Of a stretch of DNA of 64,000 nucleotides, positions 1 to 9,411 are shown piece after piece. Made by a program: the position numbers and the translations under genes. The stretch is from an uncultured Calothrix sp. GTDB lineage: Bacteria; Cyanobacteriota; Cyanobacteriia; Cyanobacteriales; Nostocaceae. Position 1 is the first letter of the stretch; each line of letters opens with the position of its first letter. The stretch lies in assembly GCA_937973965.1 (NCBI GenBank), contig CALJJQ010000024.1:1-64000 (forward strand), in the 5' to 3' direction. A model generated the notes under the pieces. The model ran no database searches, was not told where the DNA came from, and saw only the letters and a program-made list of their open reading frames with translations.

Positions 1-179
1 TAATTCGTACCTCCTTCCTCGGATATGGTCCTAGTCCTCTATCTGTTGTAGCTGTTCTAGTAGATTCATTTCTTCCCTAGCTGTAGATGTCTATATACAC
101 TCAACAGGTATTATCTTTTTTCTCTGGGCGTATGAAACCACTCTGCTCTCCGACTTCAGAGAGGGGTTAGGGTGAGGTT

Positions 180-193
180 CATCGAACTCACGT
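180..193. repeat. Solo copy of a MITE-end-like motif
   Basis: The motif CATCGAACTCACGT matches the terminal inverted repeat of the element at 27177-27414 and recurs at 33369-33385. It sits just upstream of the first gene. I read it as a remnant end of a small non-autonomous element; chance similarity cannot be excluded for so short a sequence. Confidence 0.4.
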
Positions 194-233
194 ATAATTA
201 GTTAAGTTTTTTCGTCAATCTTAGGGGTTTTTG

Positions 234-779
234 ATGGCTGAAAATGAACAGTTAACAAAATTGGTGAGCATATTAGGTGATTCAATTCTCTGTCAAATAT
301 TACCTGCGATCGCCCAAACTAATTTACCCGATTGGTGGTCAGCTGGTGGTGCAGTCAGAAATACGGTTTGGCGAGCAATTTTTGGGGAAGAATGTAAACT
401 GGTTATAAATGACTTTGATATTGCTTTTTTTGACTTGCAGGGAGACCGAGAGCAGGAACTAACAGCTAAAACTACACTCACTCAGCAATTTCCTGATTAC
501 AAATTTGATGTCAAAAATCAAGCTAGCTTCAATCGCTGGCGCAGCGGACGGCAAACATATCATAGTACAGAACACGGCATCGAAGACTGGTTGCACACAG
601 CTACCGCCGTCGGTGTAAAGTTAAATTATCAAGGGCAATGGCAATTTTTTACACCCTACGGTTTGGATGATCTATTTAATGGTATTGTTAGAGCCACTCC
701 CAGCCATCTCCAAAACCCAGATGCAGAGCAAAAAGCTGCTAGTTTTCTGGAAAAATGTCCCTGTTTACACAAAATTTAA
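234..779 (+). CDS. Nucleotidyltransferase family protein
   Basis: A soluble protein of 181 aa resembling the nucleotidyltransferase-fold family of uncharacterised bacterial proteins formerly called DUF925. The N-terminal part has the segment WWSAGGAVRNTVW followed by an acidic NDFDIAFFD stretch. This resembles the glycine-rich and Asp-x-Asp metal-binding features of polymerase-beta-like nucleotidyltransferases. The C-terminal part has the family-like APYG(L/F)DDLF-type segment, here TPYGLDDLFNGIVRATP. The substrate is unknown. A TTG three bases upstream is in frame, but the ATG at 234 is the simpler start. The gene is monocistronic and no operon partner is visible. Confidence 0.8.
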   Translation: MAENEQLTKLVSILGDSILCQILPAIAQTNLPDWWSAGGAVRNTVWRAIFGEECKLVINDFDIAFFDLQGDREQELTAKTTLTQQFPDYKFDVKNQASFNRWRSGRQTYHSTEHGIEDWLHTATAVGVKLNYQGQWQFFTPYGLDDLFNGIVRATPSHLQNPDAEQKAASFLEKCPCLHKI

Positions 780-958
780 TCTGGCACAATATCTACTTTG
801 AAATACGCGATCGCACACCATATCCTTCGGACAGAGCCAAACAGGAAAATAATTCACTCCTACTCCCTATTTCCTTCATATTAATAAATAGGTAGGTGCA
901 ATTAAACTTAAAATCACAATGTAACCAATCCATTCGGCGAAAAGCCTTACCCCCGTAC

Positions 959-978
959 AGACGCGATATATCGCGTCT
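959..978. repeat. Perfect palindrome AGACGCGATATATCGCGTCT
   Basis: A 20-nt perfect inverted repeat upstream of the SipA gene. An identical copy lies at 2959-2978 and relatives at 4391-4422, 46816-46846 and 50831-50857. The family is intergenic and followed by CTCCCTA-type heptamers in the first two copies. It could form hairpins in RNA, but no T-tract follows, so a terminator role is not supported. Confidence 0.8.
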
Positions 979-1048
979 CTCCCTATTCCCTGATCTAAAC
1001 GACTATTTTCACCACCCACCGACTTATCACCATCTCCGAAATAAAACC

Positions 1049-1276
1049 ATGTCTCAAGAGTTCACCATCAACAGTAAAGTCCGCGTCACCTCCCTTCCAG
1101 CGTACCTCAAAACCGCCGATACGATGCCAATGCTACGACCACCAGATTTAATTAGCATTGGTGAAGAAGGTGTAGTTCTAGATCGTCGTCCCGGTGAATA
1201 CTGGGTTGTAAAATTTACCAGGGGTAGTTTTTTGCTGGAAAGTCAATATTTAGAAACTGTTCCCCCCACATCCTAA
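1049..1276 (+). CDS. sipA: Regulatory protein SipA (NblS-interacting protein)
   Basis: A 75-aa protein whose sequence matches the small SipA / DUF3148 family found in cyanobacteria and plastids. The recognisable core is KTADTMPMLRPPDLI, then GEEGVVLDRRPGEYWVV and FLLESQYLE. In Synechococcus elongatus, SipA binds the histidine kinase NblS, which controls high-light and nutrient-stress genes; that function is inferred here by homology. I chose the ATG at 1049 because the longer in-frame extension back to 896 is unconserved-looking and runs through the palindrome at 959-978. The NblS kinase itself is not in this window. Confidence 0.85.
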   Translation: MSQEFTINSKVRVTSLPAYLKTADTMPMLRPPDLISIGEEGVVLDRRPGEYWVVKFTRGSFLLESQYLETVPPTS

Positions 1277-2039
1277 GTATTCCACCAGATTAATTATGAT
1301 GGGTAAAAAAAGCACGTAGTTGCTTTAGCGCCTTTAGGAGTACACACTCAATTAGAAAAACAAGACTGTGAGATTGCTACTTTGCAAGATACCTCTGCGC
1401 GTCTACCTCACGACCCTGTGATCGACCCGCTACGGGAAGAAGCGTAATGACTCAACTGCGTAGTAATTGCGTAAGTCCTTACCTGATAAGAATCTTACTA
1501 CTTCTCAGCAAGGTCTAATTATTTACACTAATCTCGTTATGTAAAGAAAAATAAATTTTTATGCATTTTTATGTAAAATTTTCGCTTAAGTATCAAAAAA
1601 AGTAAAAAATAAACAAAATATAAAAATGTCGATTGCCGCAAAATCCATAAGGTGCTGAAATATAGGATATCGAAGGTGATCAAAGGGTCAGACGATATAT
1701 TGAATTGAATATTAAGTTAGTTGAGGGAGTGAGTATTCGGGCTGAGGATTTGCAAAGTTTGACAATTGCAGTATCACAAAGCAGATAAGGGGTTTAATTA
1801 TTGGCAACATATGTACACTAGCTAAAATCCCTTTAGGAGTGATTAGCTAGTGAGGGATTTAGATAATTATCGAATTTGGACTTAGTTAGTAAAAATTCAT
1901 GACTTATGCATGGACTAACCATTTACGTCACGGCGCAGATAGGCAATCTCAAAGTCTGGTTTCTGGGTCAAGAGTGTGTAAGTCCTAGAAATTAACAAAT
2001 TAATTAAATTGATGAAATTACTGAGGAGCCGTAATCTGA
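1277..2039. other. Gene-free intergenic region with one interspersed repeat
   Basis: 763 nt with no convincing ORF. It contains the repeat at 1369-1446 and an AT-rich stretch (about 1540-1640). A GAGGAG Shine-Dalgarno-like sequence at 2023-2028 belongs to the following gene. Nothing else was recognised. Confidence 0.7.
1369..1446 (+). repeat. Interspersed repeat, copy 1 (inverted copy at 15593-15670)
   Basis: About 78 nt beginning GAGATTGCTACTTTG and containing CTCTGCGCGTCTACCT and ACGACCCTG. The reverse complement of 15593-15670 matches along its length with a few substitutions. Both copies are intergenic. No coding potential or transposase was seen. Confidence 0.75.
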
Positions 2040-2810
2040 ATGCAGCTACATCCACGACCTCAGATGAATCAGGAAACTCGTCTGAAATTGGAAGCAGAAC
2101 AGTCGTTGGAACCACGAAAGCTAAAGGTGCTGGACAAAATGGAAGCATCGCAGCAGCGAAGAAGGCGTTTACTAGATGAGCGCGATCGCGTGGCTATTTT
2201 TATTGATGGGGCAAATTTATTTTACGCCGCCATGCAGCTAAATTTGGAAGTTGATTACGCCAAATTACTGCGACGATTAACGGGAGACCGGCAATTAATC
2301 CGTGCCTATTTTTATACAGCCTGTGACAGTGGCAACGAAAAGCAGCAAGGCTTTTTGTTGTGGATGAGTCGCAATGGTTATCGGGTCGTCACCAAAGAGT
2401 TAATCCAGTTTCCCGATGGTTCTAAAAAGGCCAACCTGGATGTGGAAATTGCAGTGGATATGTTAACTTTAGCGCGGAACTGTGACACCATTGTCCTGTT
2501 GAGTGGAGATGGGGATTTAGCCTATGCAGTCAATTCCATCGCCTATCAAGGGGTGCAGGTAGAAGTAGTGAGTTTGAGTTCGATGACCAGTGAAAGTTTG
2601 GTCAATGTGGCCGACTTTTTTATCGATTTAGAGGAAATCAGGGTAGACATTGAGCGGGAAAAGAAAGTTCCAGAAAACGGTTTGGAAACCAGGGGACAGA
2701 CAGGTGCTTTCGGGGTGACACCACGACTACGTTCAACTAACGAAGCCGAACTCAATACCCATGCGGAAGTTCAAACAGTTAGAAGGGAAGGACAAATTCG
2801 TAATTCGTAA
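2040..2810 (+). CDS. LabA-like NYN domain protein
   Basis: A 256-aa protein with a central NYN (PIN-like nuclease) domain of the LabA/DUF88 family. Conserved acidic residues are visible in VAIFIDGANLFYA (about residue 50), KANLDVEIAVDML (about 130) and VLLSGDGDLAYAV (about 150), which would form the metal-binding cluster. The N-terminal 45 residues are basic and the C-terminal 50 residues look disordered. LabA of Synechococcus elongatus is a circadian output regulator, but NYN paralogues are numerous, so a clock role is not claimed. GAGGAG at 2023-2028 supports the ATG at 2040; an ATG at 2064 is a possible alternative. Confidence 0.85.
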   Translation: MQLHPRPQMNQETRLKLEAEQSLEPRKLKVLDKMEASQQRRRRLLDERDRVAIFIDGANLFYAAMQLNLEVDYAKLLRRLTGDRQLIRAYFYTACDSGNEKQQGFLLWMSRNGYRVVTKELIQFPDGSKKANLDVEIAVDMLTLARNCDTIVLLSGDGDLAYAVNSIAYQGVQVEVVSLSSMTSESLVNVADFFIDLEEIRVDIEREKKVPENGLETRGQTGAFGVTPRLRSTNEAELNTHAEVQTVRREGQIRNS

Positions 2811-2935
2811 TAGCCTGCGGCAACGCTTCGCGTACGTAATAGCCTACGGCAAGCCGCTTCGCGTCTACGTAATACCCGCTACGCGGGAAGCAAGCTACGT
2901 AATAGCCTGCGGTAACGCTTCGCGTCTACCTAATT
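2808..2935 (+). repeat. Composite palindromic repeat, copy 1
   Basis: About 128 nt of alternating hairpin units. Typical units are AATAGCCTGCGGCAACGCTT, CGCTTCGCGTCTACGTAAT and CCCGCTACGCGGGAAGCAAG. Roughly 90 nt are nearly identical, in inverse orientation, to 58088-58197 between the two exosortase genes, and a shorter inverse copy lies at 11841-11910. It starts at the 3' end of the NYN gene and carries no gene of its own. Confidence 0.85.
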
Positions 2936-2958
2936 CGGGCTTGTTGAAAATATAGTCA

Positions 2959-2978
2959 AGACGCGATATATCGCGTCT
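2959..2978. repeat. Perfect palindrome, second identical copy
   Basis: Identical to the 20-nt palindrome at 959-978, including the following CTCCCTA heptamers. It lies between the NYN gene and the convergent unknown gene at 3085-4227. Confidence 0.8.
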
Positions 2979-3084
2979 CTCCCTACTCCCTGTTCCCTAT
3001 TCCCTGAAAGTTTTCGGGGTTTTTGCTGAATACGGGTTATCAATTACGAATTACTTTCACCGTGTAAGGTATAATTAGGGTGCT

Positions 3085-4227
3085 TCAGGCTGCATAAAAT
3101 AAAACCCTTCCCGGTAACACTTCATCGTTGATTTTCGCGTAAACCCGCAAACAGGCAGCCACTTCACCGGGTACACCACCACGGTTGATTTGTAGGTCAT
3201 CCTTAGACCAGGTGTAAACGTCCGCATATGTTCCCCATAGTGGACGTATTTGGATTTGGTATCCAGCGTTGCGGGTGCGTTCGATGACCGGTTCGAGGGT
3301 ACGACGGGCTTCTCCTTGGAGTTTACCCCACCAGGAATAGCGATCGCAGGGTGGCATGTAAACTAGGGAATGGATCGCCTCATCCAGGTCAAGACGGGCA
3401 CGTAGGGTGACTGCGGGGTCAGTGCTGTGGGTAGTAGATTGAACACGGCGAAATCTTTCAATCAGGGCAGTGGCGTATTTAGAACGTTCTGGTTCTGTAT
3501 GGACAGGGCGAATTCCGAAGCGGTCAACACTTTTGAGGACATGGAAAAGTTGGGTATCCAGTTGGATAAATTTGAGACAAGTGGAAACCACTGCCGCCAG
3601 AAAATCGATATCCGTATCAGAACTGGATTTGGATTTGAGTAATTGGGGTGCGATCGCAATTTTATCTGACAGGGCTAATCCTGGAGTTTGAATTTTTCCC
3701 GTTAAACCAGGGTAAATTAATTCACTCCGGGTAAAAGGTAGGAGCTTGCGGGTTTGGGTGTCCTCCTGGGTATCCAGGGTTGGTAAGATTTCTTGTAAGC
3801 GTCTACGCCAAATTAACACCAAACGTTCCGGTAATCGTAACAATAAGCGCTGGATTTCATTCCACAAATCACCATCATTATCACTGGCAAACTCGTACTC
3901 ACCGATATATGGTTTTAACTCTGGATCGGATTTTAGGGTCATTGCCAAGGATGCAAGTTGAAAATCAGAGGCAACAGGTTCAAATACATCCTCCCATTGT
4001 AAAGGTTTTGGTGTCGCAGATTGAATAGATGAACTAATAGACGAATTAGATTCTAACATCACATCCAATTCCCGCAGCAGCGCATCACACTTTTCAATCC
4101 CTGGGTCAGAAACAGTTGCTTGATTTCGTGCTTGTTGCAGTTGGGTACGCAACCCCAACAACCCTAATCGTAATACCCAAGCCAAGTTAGAATTATCAGT
4201 GACAAGGAGTTTATCGATATGCTGCAT
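3085..4227 (-). CDS. Conserved-looking hypothetical protein (380 aa)
   Basis: I do not recognise a family. The protein is soluble, with no signal peptide or membrane segment. The N-terminal 50 residues are helical and leucine-rich (LGLLGLRTQLQQARNQ), followed by a Ser-rich linker at about 60-72. The middle holds several Trp/Arg-rich helices (RLPERLVLIWRRRLQEILP). The C-terminus is beta-rich and ends with a GGVPGEVAACLRVYAKIN segment. Good codon use and an uninterrupted frame support expression. It is transcribed divergently from the PP2C gene starting at 5055, with 827 nt between them, so it may belong to that signalling cluster; this is inference from position only. Confidence 0.75.
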   Translation of the reverse strand: MQHIDKLLVTDNSNLAWVLRLGLLGLRTQLQQARNQATVSDPGIEKCDALLRELDVMLESNSSISSSIQSATPKPLQWEDVFEPVASDFQLASLAMTLKSDPELKPYIGEYEFASDNDGDLWNEIQRLLLRLPERLVLIWRRRLQEILPTLDTQEDTQTRKLLPFTRSELIYPGLTGKIQTPGLALSDKIAIAPQLLKSKSSSDTDIDFLAAVVSTCLKFIQLDTQLFHVLKSVDRFGIRPVHTEPERSKYATALIERFRRVQSTTHSTDPAVTLRARLDLDEAIHSLVYMPPCDRYSWWGKLQGEARRTLEPVIERTRNAGYQIQIRPLWGTYADVYTWSKDDLQINRGGVPGEVAACLRVYAKINDEVLPGRVLFYAA

Positions 4228-5054
4228 AATTTGTGAAGCGATTGTTGTGCATCAGGTTGGAACAGGGCAATCAACTGCTTGAATCTTCCAGAGGCGTTTT
4301 CACAGTTGATTTTTGTCGAATACCCCATTGTTTGATATTTTATCTGGAAAATTTTGCCTTTGCCACTTCATCTTTTTCAATAGAGATAGTCCGTAGAGAG
4401 GCGATATATCGCCTCTCTACGGGAGTAAGGCTTTGAAGCGAATGAACGGTTACGTTGTTGCTTTATGTTAATTGCACCTACCTGACTTGAAAGTGTAGAC
4501 GCTACGCGTCTAGTCTGCGAAAAAACTGCGCGTACCCGAAGGGTATAGGGAGTAGTGAGTGGGGGAAAAATCACTTTCATACATCCTGGTGTACGCAATT
4601 CATGATGACTACTTATTAACCAGTTTGAAGTATATGAAAAAATATGAAAAAATATTTCCCCCAGCATCCCCTGCTTTAGCACATTCAGCCTAGACACGGG
4701 AAGTGAGGATATAGACTATTCGGTGCTTAACGCTGATTTTTTTGCTAACATTATCTGAAAAATATGAAAAAATGACTTTTTCCTACCACTAAAACATATT
4801 AAATCGATAAAGTAGAGAGCAAATCGTAACCAACGGACTTGATGCTGGGAAGAGGTTGACTTAGTATATAAGTCTTTGGGCACTTGGGGCAAAACTTTTG
4901 CTTCCCGTTATATGCTGATGGGCGAATTGCGATCCAAAATATTAGGATGTATCGAGTACCAGCTTGCTCAAAAAATTATCGGTGTACGGCCTCATCACCG
5001 TCACGATTTATAGATACATTAGAAAGAGTTACTAATGCCTTGGTAGCGAAAACT
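4228..5054. other. Divergent intergenic region between unknown gene and PP2C gene
   Basis: 827 nt that must carry both promoters. It includes the palindrome at 4391-4422 and a GTAGACGCTACGCGTCTAGT palindromic fragment near 4495. A longer in-frame extension of the PP2C gene back to 4884 exists, but its sequence is not protein-like. A short direct repeat of TATGAAAAAA occurs near 4632-4650 and again near 4760. Confidence 0.6.
4391..4422. repeat. Perfect 32-nt palindrome
   Basis: The half-site CCGTAGAGAGGCGATA is followed immediately by its exact reverse complement. It is related to the GACGCGATATATCGCGTC family at 959 and 2959, with compensatory G-for-C changes on both arms. Such paired changes suggest that folding, rather than primary sequence, is maintained. 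Confidence 0.85.
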
Positions 5055-7397
5055 ATGGAAAAAGACGCGGTAACGGTCTACTGCCCAAATGAGCTTTGTC
5101 AAGCAGCGAATCCGGTGACAAATAGATTTTGTCAACAATGTTCCACACCCATACCTCAGCGCTATTTATGGGGGGTGGGAGAGGGCAAAAATGTGGGCAA
5201 TGCAGGTGAGATTTTGGGCGATCGCTACTACGTTGTGAAGCAATCGATTTTGTTGGACTGCAAACCCGGTATACTTCCCCAAATTCCCGATTTAGACAAT
5301 TTACAAACCCTCCGACCCTATCTACGTCTGTTTCCGTACCGTCTCCACGTTCCCCAGGTCTACGGAGTGTTGTGGCTAGAGGAAAATGGCCAGCGTCGGG
5401 AAATAATTTTACTAGAAAAGCCGCCTCTGCAATTACGGGATGGAGATACGGAAGTGCGATTGCACCCATCCATTGATACTGCTTGGGGTCAGGCTTCCTC
5501 CATGCGACAATTACATTGGTTGTGGCAAATTGCACAACTATGGCAACCCTTGGCGAGTGAAGGTGTGGCATCAAGTTTATTAGATCCTTTACTATTGCGA
5601 ACAGAGGGGGGAATTTTACGCATTCTCCAACTGCGTGCTGACGGGGAAAAACCACCCCAACTCGCAGCTTTAGGTGAATTTTGGCGGGTTCATTTATTAC
5701 ACAAATGTCAACAGGCGATCGCTAATTTTGTTGACGGTATTTGCCAATCCCTAGACAATGGCGAAATCCATTCCGGTGAACAGTTAGTTGCAGTGTTAGA
5801 TCGGGGTTTACAGGAAATCAGTCGTCATCAATCGGTTAATGTAGAAATTATCACCCAGACCGACACCGGACCCCAACGTCAACGCAATGAGGATGCTTGC
5901 TATCCACCCAGTGGGACTCGATTGCGCAAACCCCCCCAATCAAAAGCCTTGGCAATTGTTTGTGATGGGATTGGTGGTCATGAGGGTGGGAATGTGGCAT
6001 CCAATTTAGCTATCGAAACCATTCAAACCCAGGTGCAACAGTTAACAGATTTTCGCTACGACCACATCGACCCCAATCTACTGTTAGCTGACCTGGAAGC
6101 AACTACGGGAATTGCCAACGACAAAATCAGTCAGCGCAACGATAGTGAACAACGTTCCGGACGACAACGCATGGGTACAACCTTGGTGATGGCTCTGGGG
6201 ATTGCCCATGAAATGTATATTACCCATGTGGGAGATAGTCGTGCCTACTTAATTACCCAACACGGTTGCTACCAAGTCACCATCGATGATGATGTGGCAT
6301 CGCGGGAGGTACGATTAGGGTATGCTTTATACCATGATGCCGTCAGTCAACCAGCTTCCGGTTCCCTGGTGCAGGCTTTGGGAATGGGTTCGAGTAATTC
6401 CCTCCACTCTACAGCCCAAAGATTTATCGTGGATGAGGATTGCGTATTTTTACTGTGTTCGGATGGTTTGAGTGATTTCGACCGGGTTGAACAAAATTGG
6501 GAAACGGAAATTTTGCCCATCATCAACGAAAATAAGGATATTGGAACTGTAATTAGCAGGTTGGTGGAAATTGCCAACACTCAGAATGGTCATGATAATG
6601 TCACCGTTGCCATTGTCCGCAACCAAGTTAATTATGCCGAACCATCAGAGCCAATTTCCCCCCAATTAATCAGTTTGGCTGCTGCAACATCTAACGAGTA
6701 TAAACAAAGCAATGTCACAGTCAATCTCAATCCCACCCCTAGTCAACGCACCCAAGTCCTACCAGATACAGTGCAAATTAAATCCCAGAAAATGCCTTTT
6801 TATTTGCTAATTTTACCACTGTTTCTCCTGTTAGCTGGAGCTGTATACTGGGTTGTTTCCTCCTCACTCGGTTCCCAAACACCCTTAAATTCCAAGAATA
6901 ATGAGTCTCCCGCGAATAATCCTTCTACCACAGGAAAAACCATCCCTACACCATTAAATTCCCCATCCCCAGAAATTTTACCGGGATACCAGGTAGAAAC
7001 CCGAACCGAACTCCAAGCAAATTTCCTACCTGTTAGTTCAACAAATCCACCCTCCTCCCCCTACCCAGTAACTCTTCCCCAGGGAACTGTATTAAAAGTC
7101 CTGGATCGTAAACTTGAACAAGACTCTCCAGAATCAAGCCAACAAGTCTACACCCTCAGCATGGAGATATGTCAAATACCCCCATCACCATCCGTTTCCA
7201 AACCCCCAGAAATTACTTTGCCAAAATTAAATGTCGGTAGTAAAGTATCTATTCCCTCCGACAAACTCGTCAACAAAGTTAGTTATTCCAATTCCGCTGA
7301 CCTCAGCAATTCTCCCTGTAGCAAATTGTCAAGTACTACGGAGGGAGAGTTAATTCCGAAACAACCTGTTACAAGCGATCGCAAACAAGGATTGTAA
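5055..7397 (+). CDS. Membrane PP2C-type protein phosphatase with zinc ribbon and pseudokinase-like region
   Basis: 780 aa. Residues 10-29 hold a four-cysteine zinc ribbon (CPNELC...CQQC). Residues about 50-255 resemble a decayed protein kinase fold: a VPQVYGVL strand, an IILLEKPPL hinge and a LLDPLLLRTEGGILRILQL segment where the catalytic and DFG loops would be. The PP2C domain spans about 262-525 with RNEDA (278-282), VCDGIGGHEGG (302-312), THVGDSRAYL (390-399), CSDGLSD (468-474) and GHDNVTV (512-518), so the metal-binding aspartates are present. A single membrane helix (581-604) is followed by a Pro/Ser-rich tail of about 175 residues, probably outside the membrane. It should dephosphorylate Ser/Thr-proteins. 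The ATG at 5055 is preferred to upstream starts. The CHAT-FHA gene follows 216 nt later. Confidence 0.9.
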   Translation: MEKDAVTVYCPNELCQAANPVTNRFCQQCSTPIPQRYLWGVGEGKNVGNAGEILGDRYYVVKQSILLDCKPGILPQIPDLDNLQTLRPYLRLFPYRLHVPQVYGVLWLEENGQRREIILLEKPPLQLRDGDTEVRLHPSIDTAWGQASSMRQLHWLWQIAQLWQPLASEGVASSLLDPLLLRTEGGILRILQLRADGEKPPQLAALGEFWRVHLLHKCQQAIANFVDGICQSLDNGEIHSGEQLVAVLDRGLQEISRHQSVNVEIITQTDTGPQRQRNEDACYPPSGTRLRKPPQSKALAIVCDGIGGHEGGNVASNLAIETIQTQVQQLTDFRYDHIDPNLLLADLEATTGIANDKISQRNDSEQRSGRQRMGTTLVMALGIAHEMYITHVGDSRAYLITQHGCYQVTIDDDVASREVRLGYALYHDAVSQPASGSLVQALGMGSSNSLHSTAQRFIVDEDCVFLLCSDGLSDFDRVEQNWETEILPIINENKDIGTVISRLVEIANTQNGHDNVTVAIVRNQVNYAEPSEPISPQLISLAAATSNEYKQSNVTVNLNPTPSQRTQVLPDTVQIKSQKMPFYLLILPLFLLLAGAVYWVVSSSLGSQTPLNSKNNESPANNPSTTGKTIPTPLNSPSPEILPGYQVETRTELQANFLPVSSTNPPSSPYPVTLPQGTVLKVLDRKLEQDSPESSQQVYTLSMEICQIPPSPSVSKPPEITLPKLNVGSKVSIPSDKLVNKVSYSNSADLSNSPCSKLSSTTEGELIPKQPVTSDRKQGL

Positions 7398-7413
7398 ATT
7401 TAATTACTGATAA

Positions 7414-7590
7414 TTATTCTCCCCCTGCATCCCAACCAGTTGAAATACCCATGTTGGCTACTGTCCATAGCTGACCGTTGGCTGGTAAAATCAAGAGAAA
7501 TTCGGGTTCTGTGGCAGCACAGATTTTCGCAAAAACCGATACACTAAGATGGAGTTTTGCATATTCTATTTGCCTATTTGAAAGTTGCTT
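7414..7590 (-). pseudogene. Possible coding remnant without a start codon
   Basis: On the minus strand, an open frame of 58 codons ends at 7414 and reads like protein, with segments EPEFLLILPANGQLWTV and NMGISTGWDAGGE. It has no ATG, GTG or TTG start before its upstream stop, and it lies antisense to the 5' leader of the CHAT-FHA gene. It may be the 3' relic of a lost gene or a coincidence. Confidence 0.25.
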
Positions 7591-7613
7591 CTAGCTGTTA
7601 GTGTTATAAATCC

Positions 7614-9194
7614 ATGCCATCCTTAAATTTGGCGATCGCCCGTCTAGTCAATGCTGGTACAGATAATTTCGCAATTTGGGTGGTAAAATCTCCCTATCCC
7701 AGCGGCCATGTCATTCATGATTGTATTTGGTCTCCAGAAATGGAACAAACTTGGCGAGAATGGCAAGAATGGTTTGCTAATCATAGCAATTTGGGAATGC
7801 TACCACCCCGTGATGTCAATCCCCCAAAACCAGTTGCGGAGCCTTCTGCTGCTGTCGGTAGTCCACAAAGTAATTATGCTGGTCGGTTGATGCAGTTATT
7901 TGGTAATCAACTATGGCAATGGGTGTTTGATGGACCAATTCTCAGCAGTTTGGAGCGCAGTCGGGGAATCGCAATGGGTCAAGAAAGTCGGTTGCGAGTT
8001 TGTTTGGAGTTGCGTGACCCGTCCTTGGTCGCTATTCCCTGGGAAATTATGCAAAACCCAGGACAATCAGCGATTTCCCTGGGACAACAGATGTTATTTA
8101 GCCGTACCACCAGTGATGTAGAACCTTTACCGGAACTGGAAACTGACCCCGGTTTAAATATTCTTTTGGTCTTGGGGGAAGACGAAAATCTGAATTTGGA
8201 TGCGGAAGCGGATTTATTAGAAAAAACCCTCACCGACGGTTCGCGGATGGGTAGTAGTACTTACGGTTATGCACCCTGTTTCGTGCATCACCTTATCCAA
8301 CCGAGTCGAGAAAAATTAATTGCTGAGTTGGAAAGTAACAACTATAATGTTCTATTCTATGCTGGTCATGGTTCCCGTGCTGCCAATGGGGGGGTTTTGT
8401 TTTTAAGTCCCGGTGAAACAATGAGTGGGATTGAACTAGCTCAGGTACTAACCCGTACAGGAGTGAAATTGGCTGTATTTAATTCCTGTTGGGGTGCTCA
8501 ACCTGCGACAATCAATCACCAATCTATTCCTTACAGTAGTTTGGCTGAGGTGTTAATCCGTCATGGGGTTCCCGCAGTGTTAGGAATGCGTGACGAAATT
8601 GCCAATGCCGAAAGTTTGTGCTTCATTCAAGCTTTTGCCCAAGCATTGCGATCGCGTAAACCAATTGATGAAGCAACAGCCGAAGCTCGTCGTCAACTTT
8701 TAACTATTTATCGCTTTAATCAACCCGCTTGGACTTTACCTGTCCTTTACCAACACCCAGAGTTTAACAGTCAAATCCTACGCAGCCTTGATGAAACAGT
8801 CACCGAGCTACCTTCAAATCTCCTCTCAGAATACCAATTACCACCCCCAAATGCAATCTTGCGATCGCTATCTGCTGACAACAAAGTTTGGCAATTAAAG
8901 GGACGCACCACCCATATCGGTCGAGTTCCAGAAAATGATATTGTCATCCCCGATTTATCGGTTTCTCGACATCATGCCAAAATTGTCTGTCGTGATACTT
9001 TTTCTGATACAACTTTTGTTCAAACATATTACTTGATAGATGATTCTACCTACGGAACCTACATATCCCACCCAGGTTCCATCGGTGCTTGGCAACGTAT
9101 CCACCAAACTGAAATTAAAATTGAATCGGGTATGCAGTTAAAATTCGGTAGTCCCCGTAGCGATGGCTGGGAATTTATCGTTGGCAAAGTTTGA
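7614..9194 (+). CDS. CHAT (caspase-like) protease domain fused to FHA domain
   Basis: 526 aa. An N-terminal region (1-180) has a beta-rich domain ending in PSLVAIPWEIMQ, typical of the segment before CHAT domains. The CHAT domain (about 180-390) shows the catalytic pair His252 in LFYAGHGS and Cys292 in VFNSCWG, then the AEVLIRHGVPAVLGMRDEI segment and the helical EATAEARRQLL end. The C-terminal FHA domain (about 420-526) shows THIGRVPENDI, LSVSRHHAKI and STYGTYI, the usual phosphothreonine-binding loops, although the usual Asn-Gly-Thr is Tyr-Gly-Thr here. It should be a phosphopeptide-responsive cysteine protease, probably cytoplasmic. It lies downstream of the PP2C gene on the same strand; operon membership is inferred. 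Confidence 0.88.
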   Translation: MPSLNLAIARLVNAGTDNFAIWVVKSPYPSGHVIHDCIWSPEMEQTWREWQEWFANHSNLGMLPPRDVNPPKPVAEPSAAVGSPQSNYAGRLMQLFGNQLWQWVFDGPILSSLERSRGIAMGQESRLRVCLELRDPSLVAIPWEIMQNPGQSAISLGQQMLFSRTTSDVEPLPELETDPGLNILLVLGEDENLNLDAEADLLEKTLTDGSRMGSSTYGYAPCFVHHLIQPSREKLIAELESNNYNVLFYAGHGSRAANGGVLFLSPGETMSGIELAQVLTRTGVKLAVFNSCWGAQPATINHQSIPYSSLAEVLIRHGVPAVLGMRDEIANAESLCFIQAFAQALRSRKPIDEATAEARRQLLTIYRFNQPAWTLPVLYQHPEFNSQILRSLDETVTELPSNLLSEYQLPPPNAILRSLSADNKVWQLKGRTTHIGRVPENDIVIPDLSVSRHHAKIVCRDTFSDTTFVQTYYLIDDSTYGTYISHPGSIGAWQRIHQTEIKIESGMQLKFGSPRSDGWEFIVGKV

Positions 9195-9411
9195 ATGTAA
9201 TCTAGATGTAATCTTGATTGTTTCGCAATTTGTAAATTTAATTGATAAATTTAATTCTTTTTGAGCTTTACTATACCAAATTCTATCAATCAAAAATATT
9301 TCCAGGATATTACCAAAAATTAGTTTCTATTTGCGGAAATCAATCTCTGACTGCTGTAGCTGTCAATACCACTAAATTCAAGACTCGATTAGTTCACGAA
9401 CCGGAGGCACA

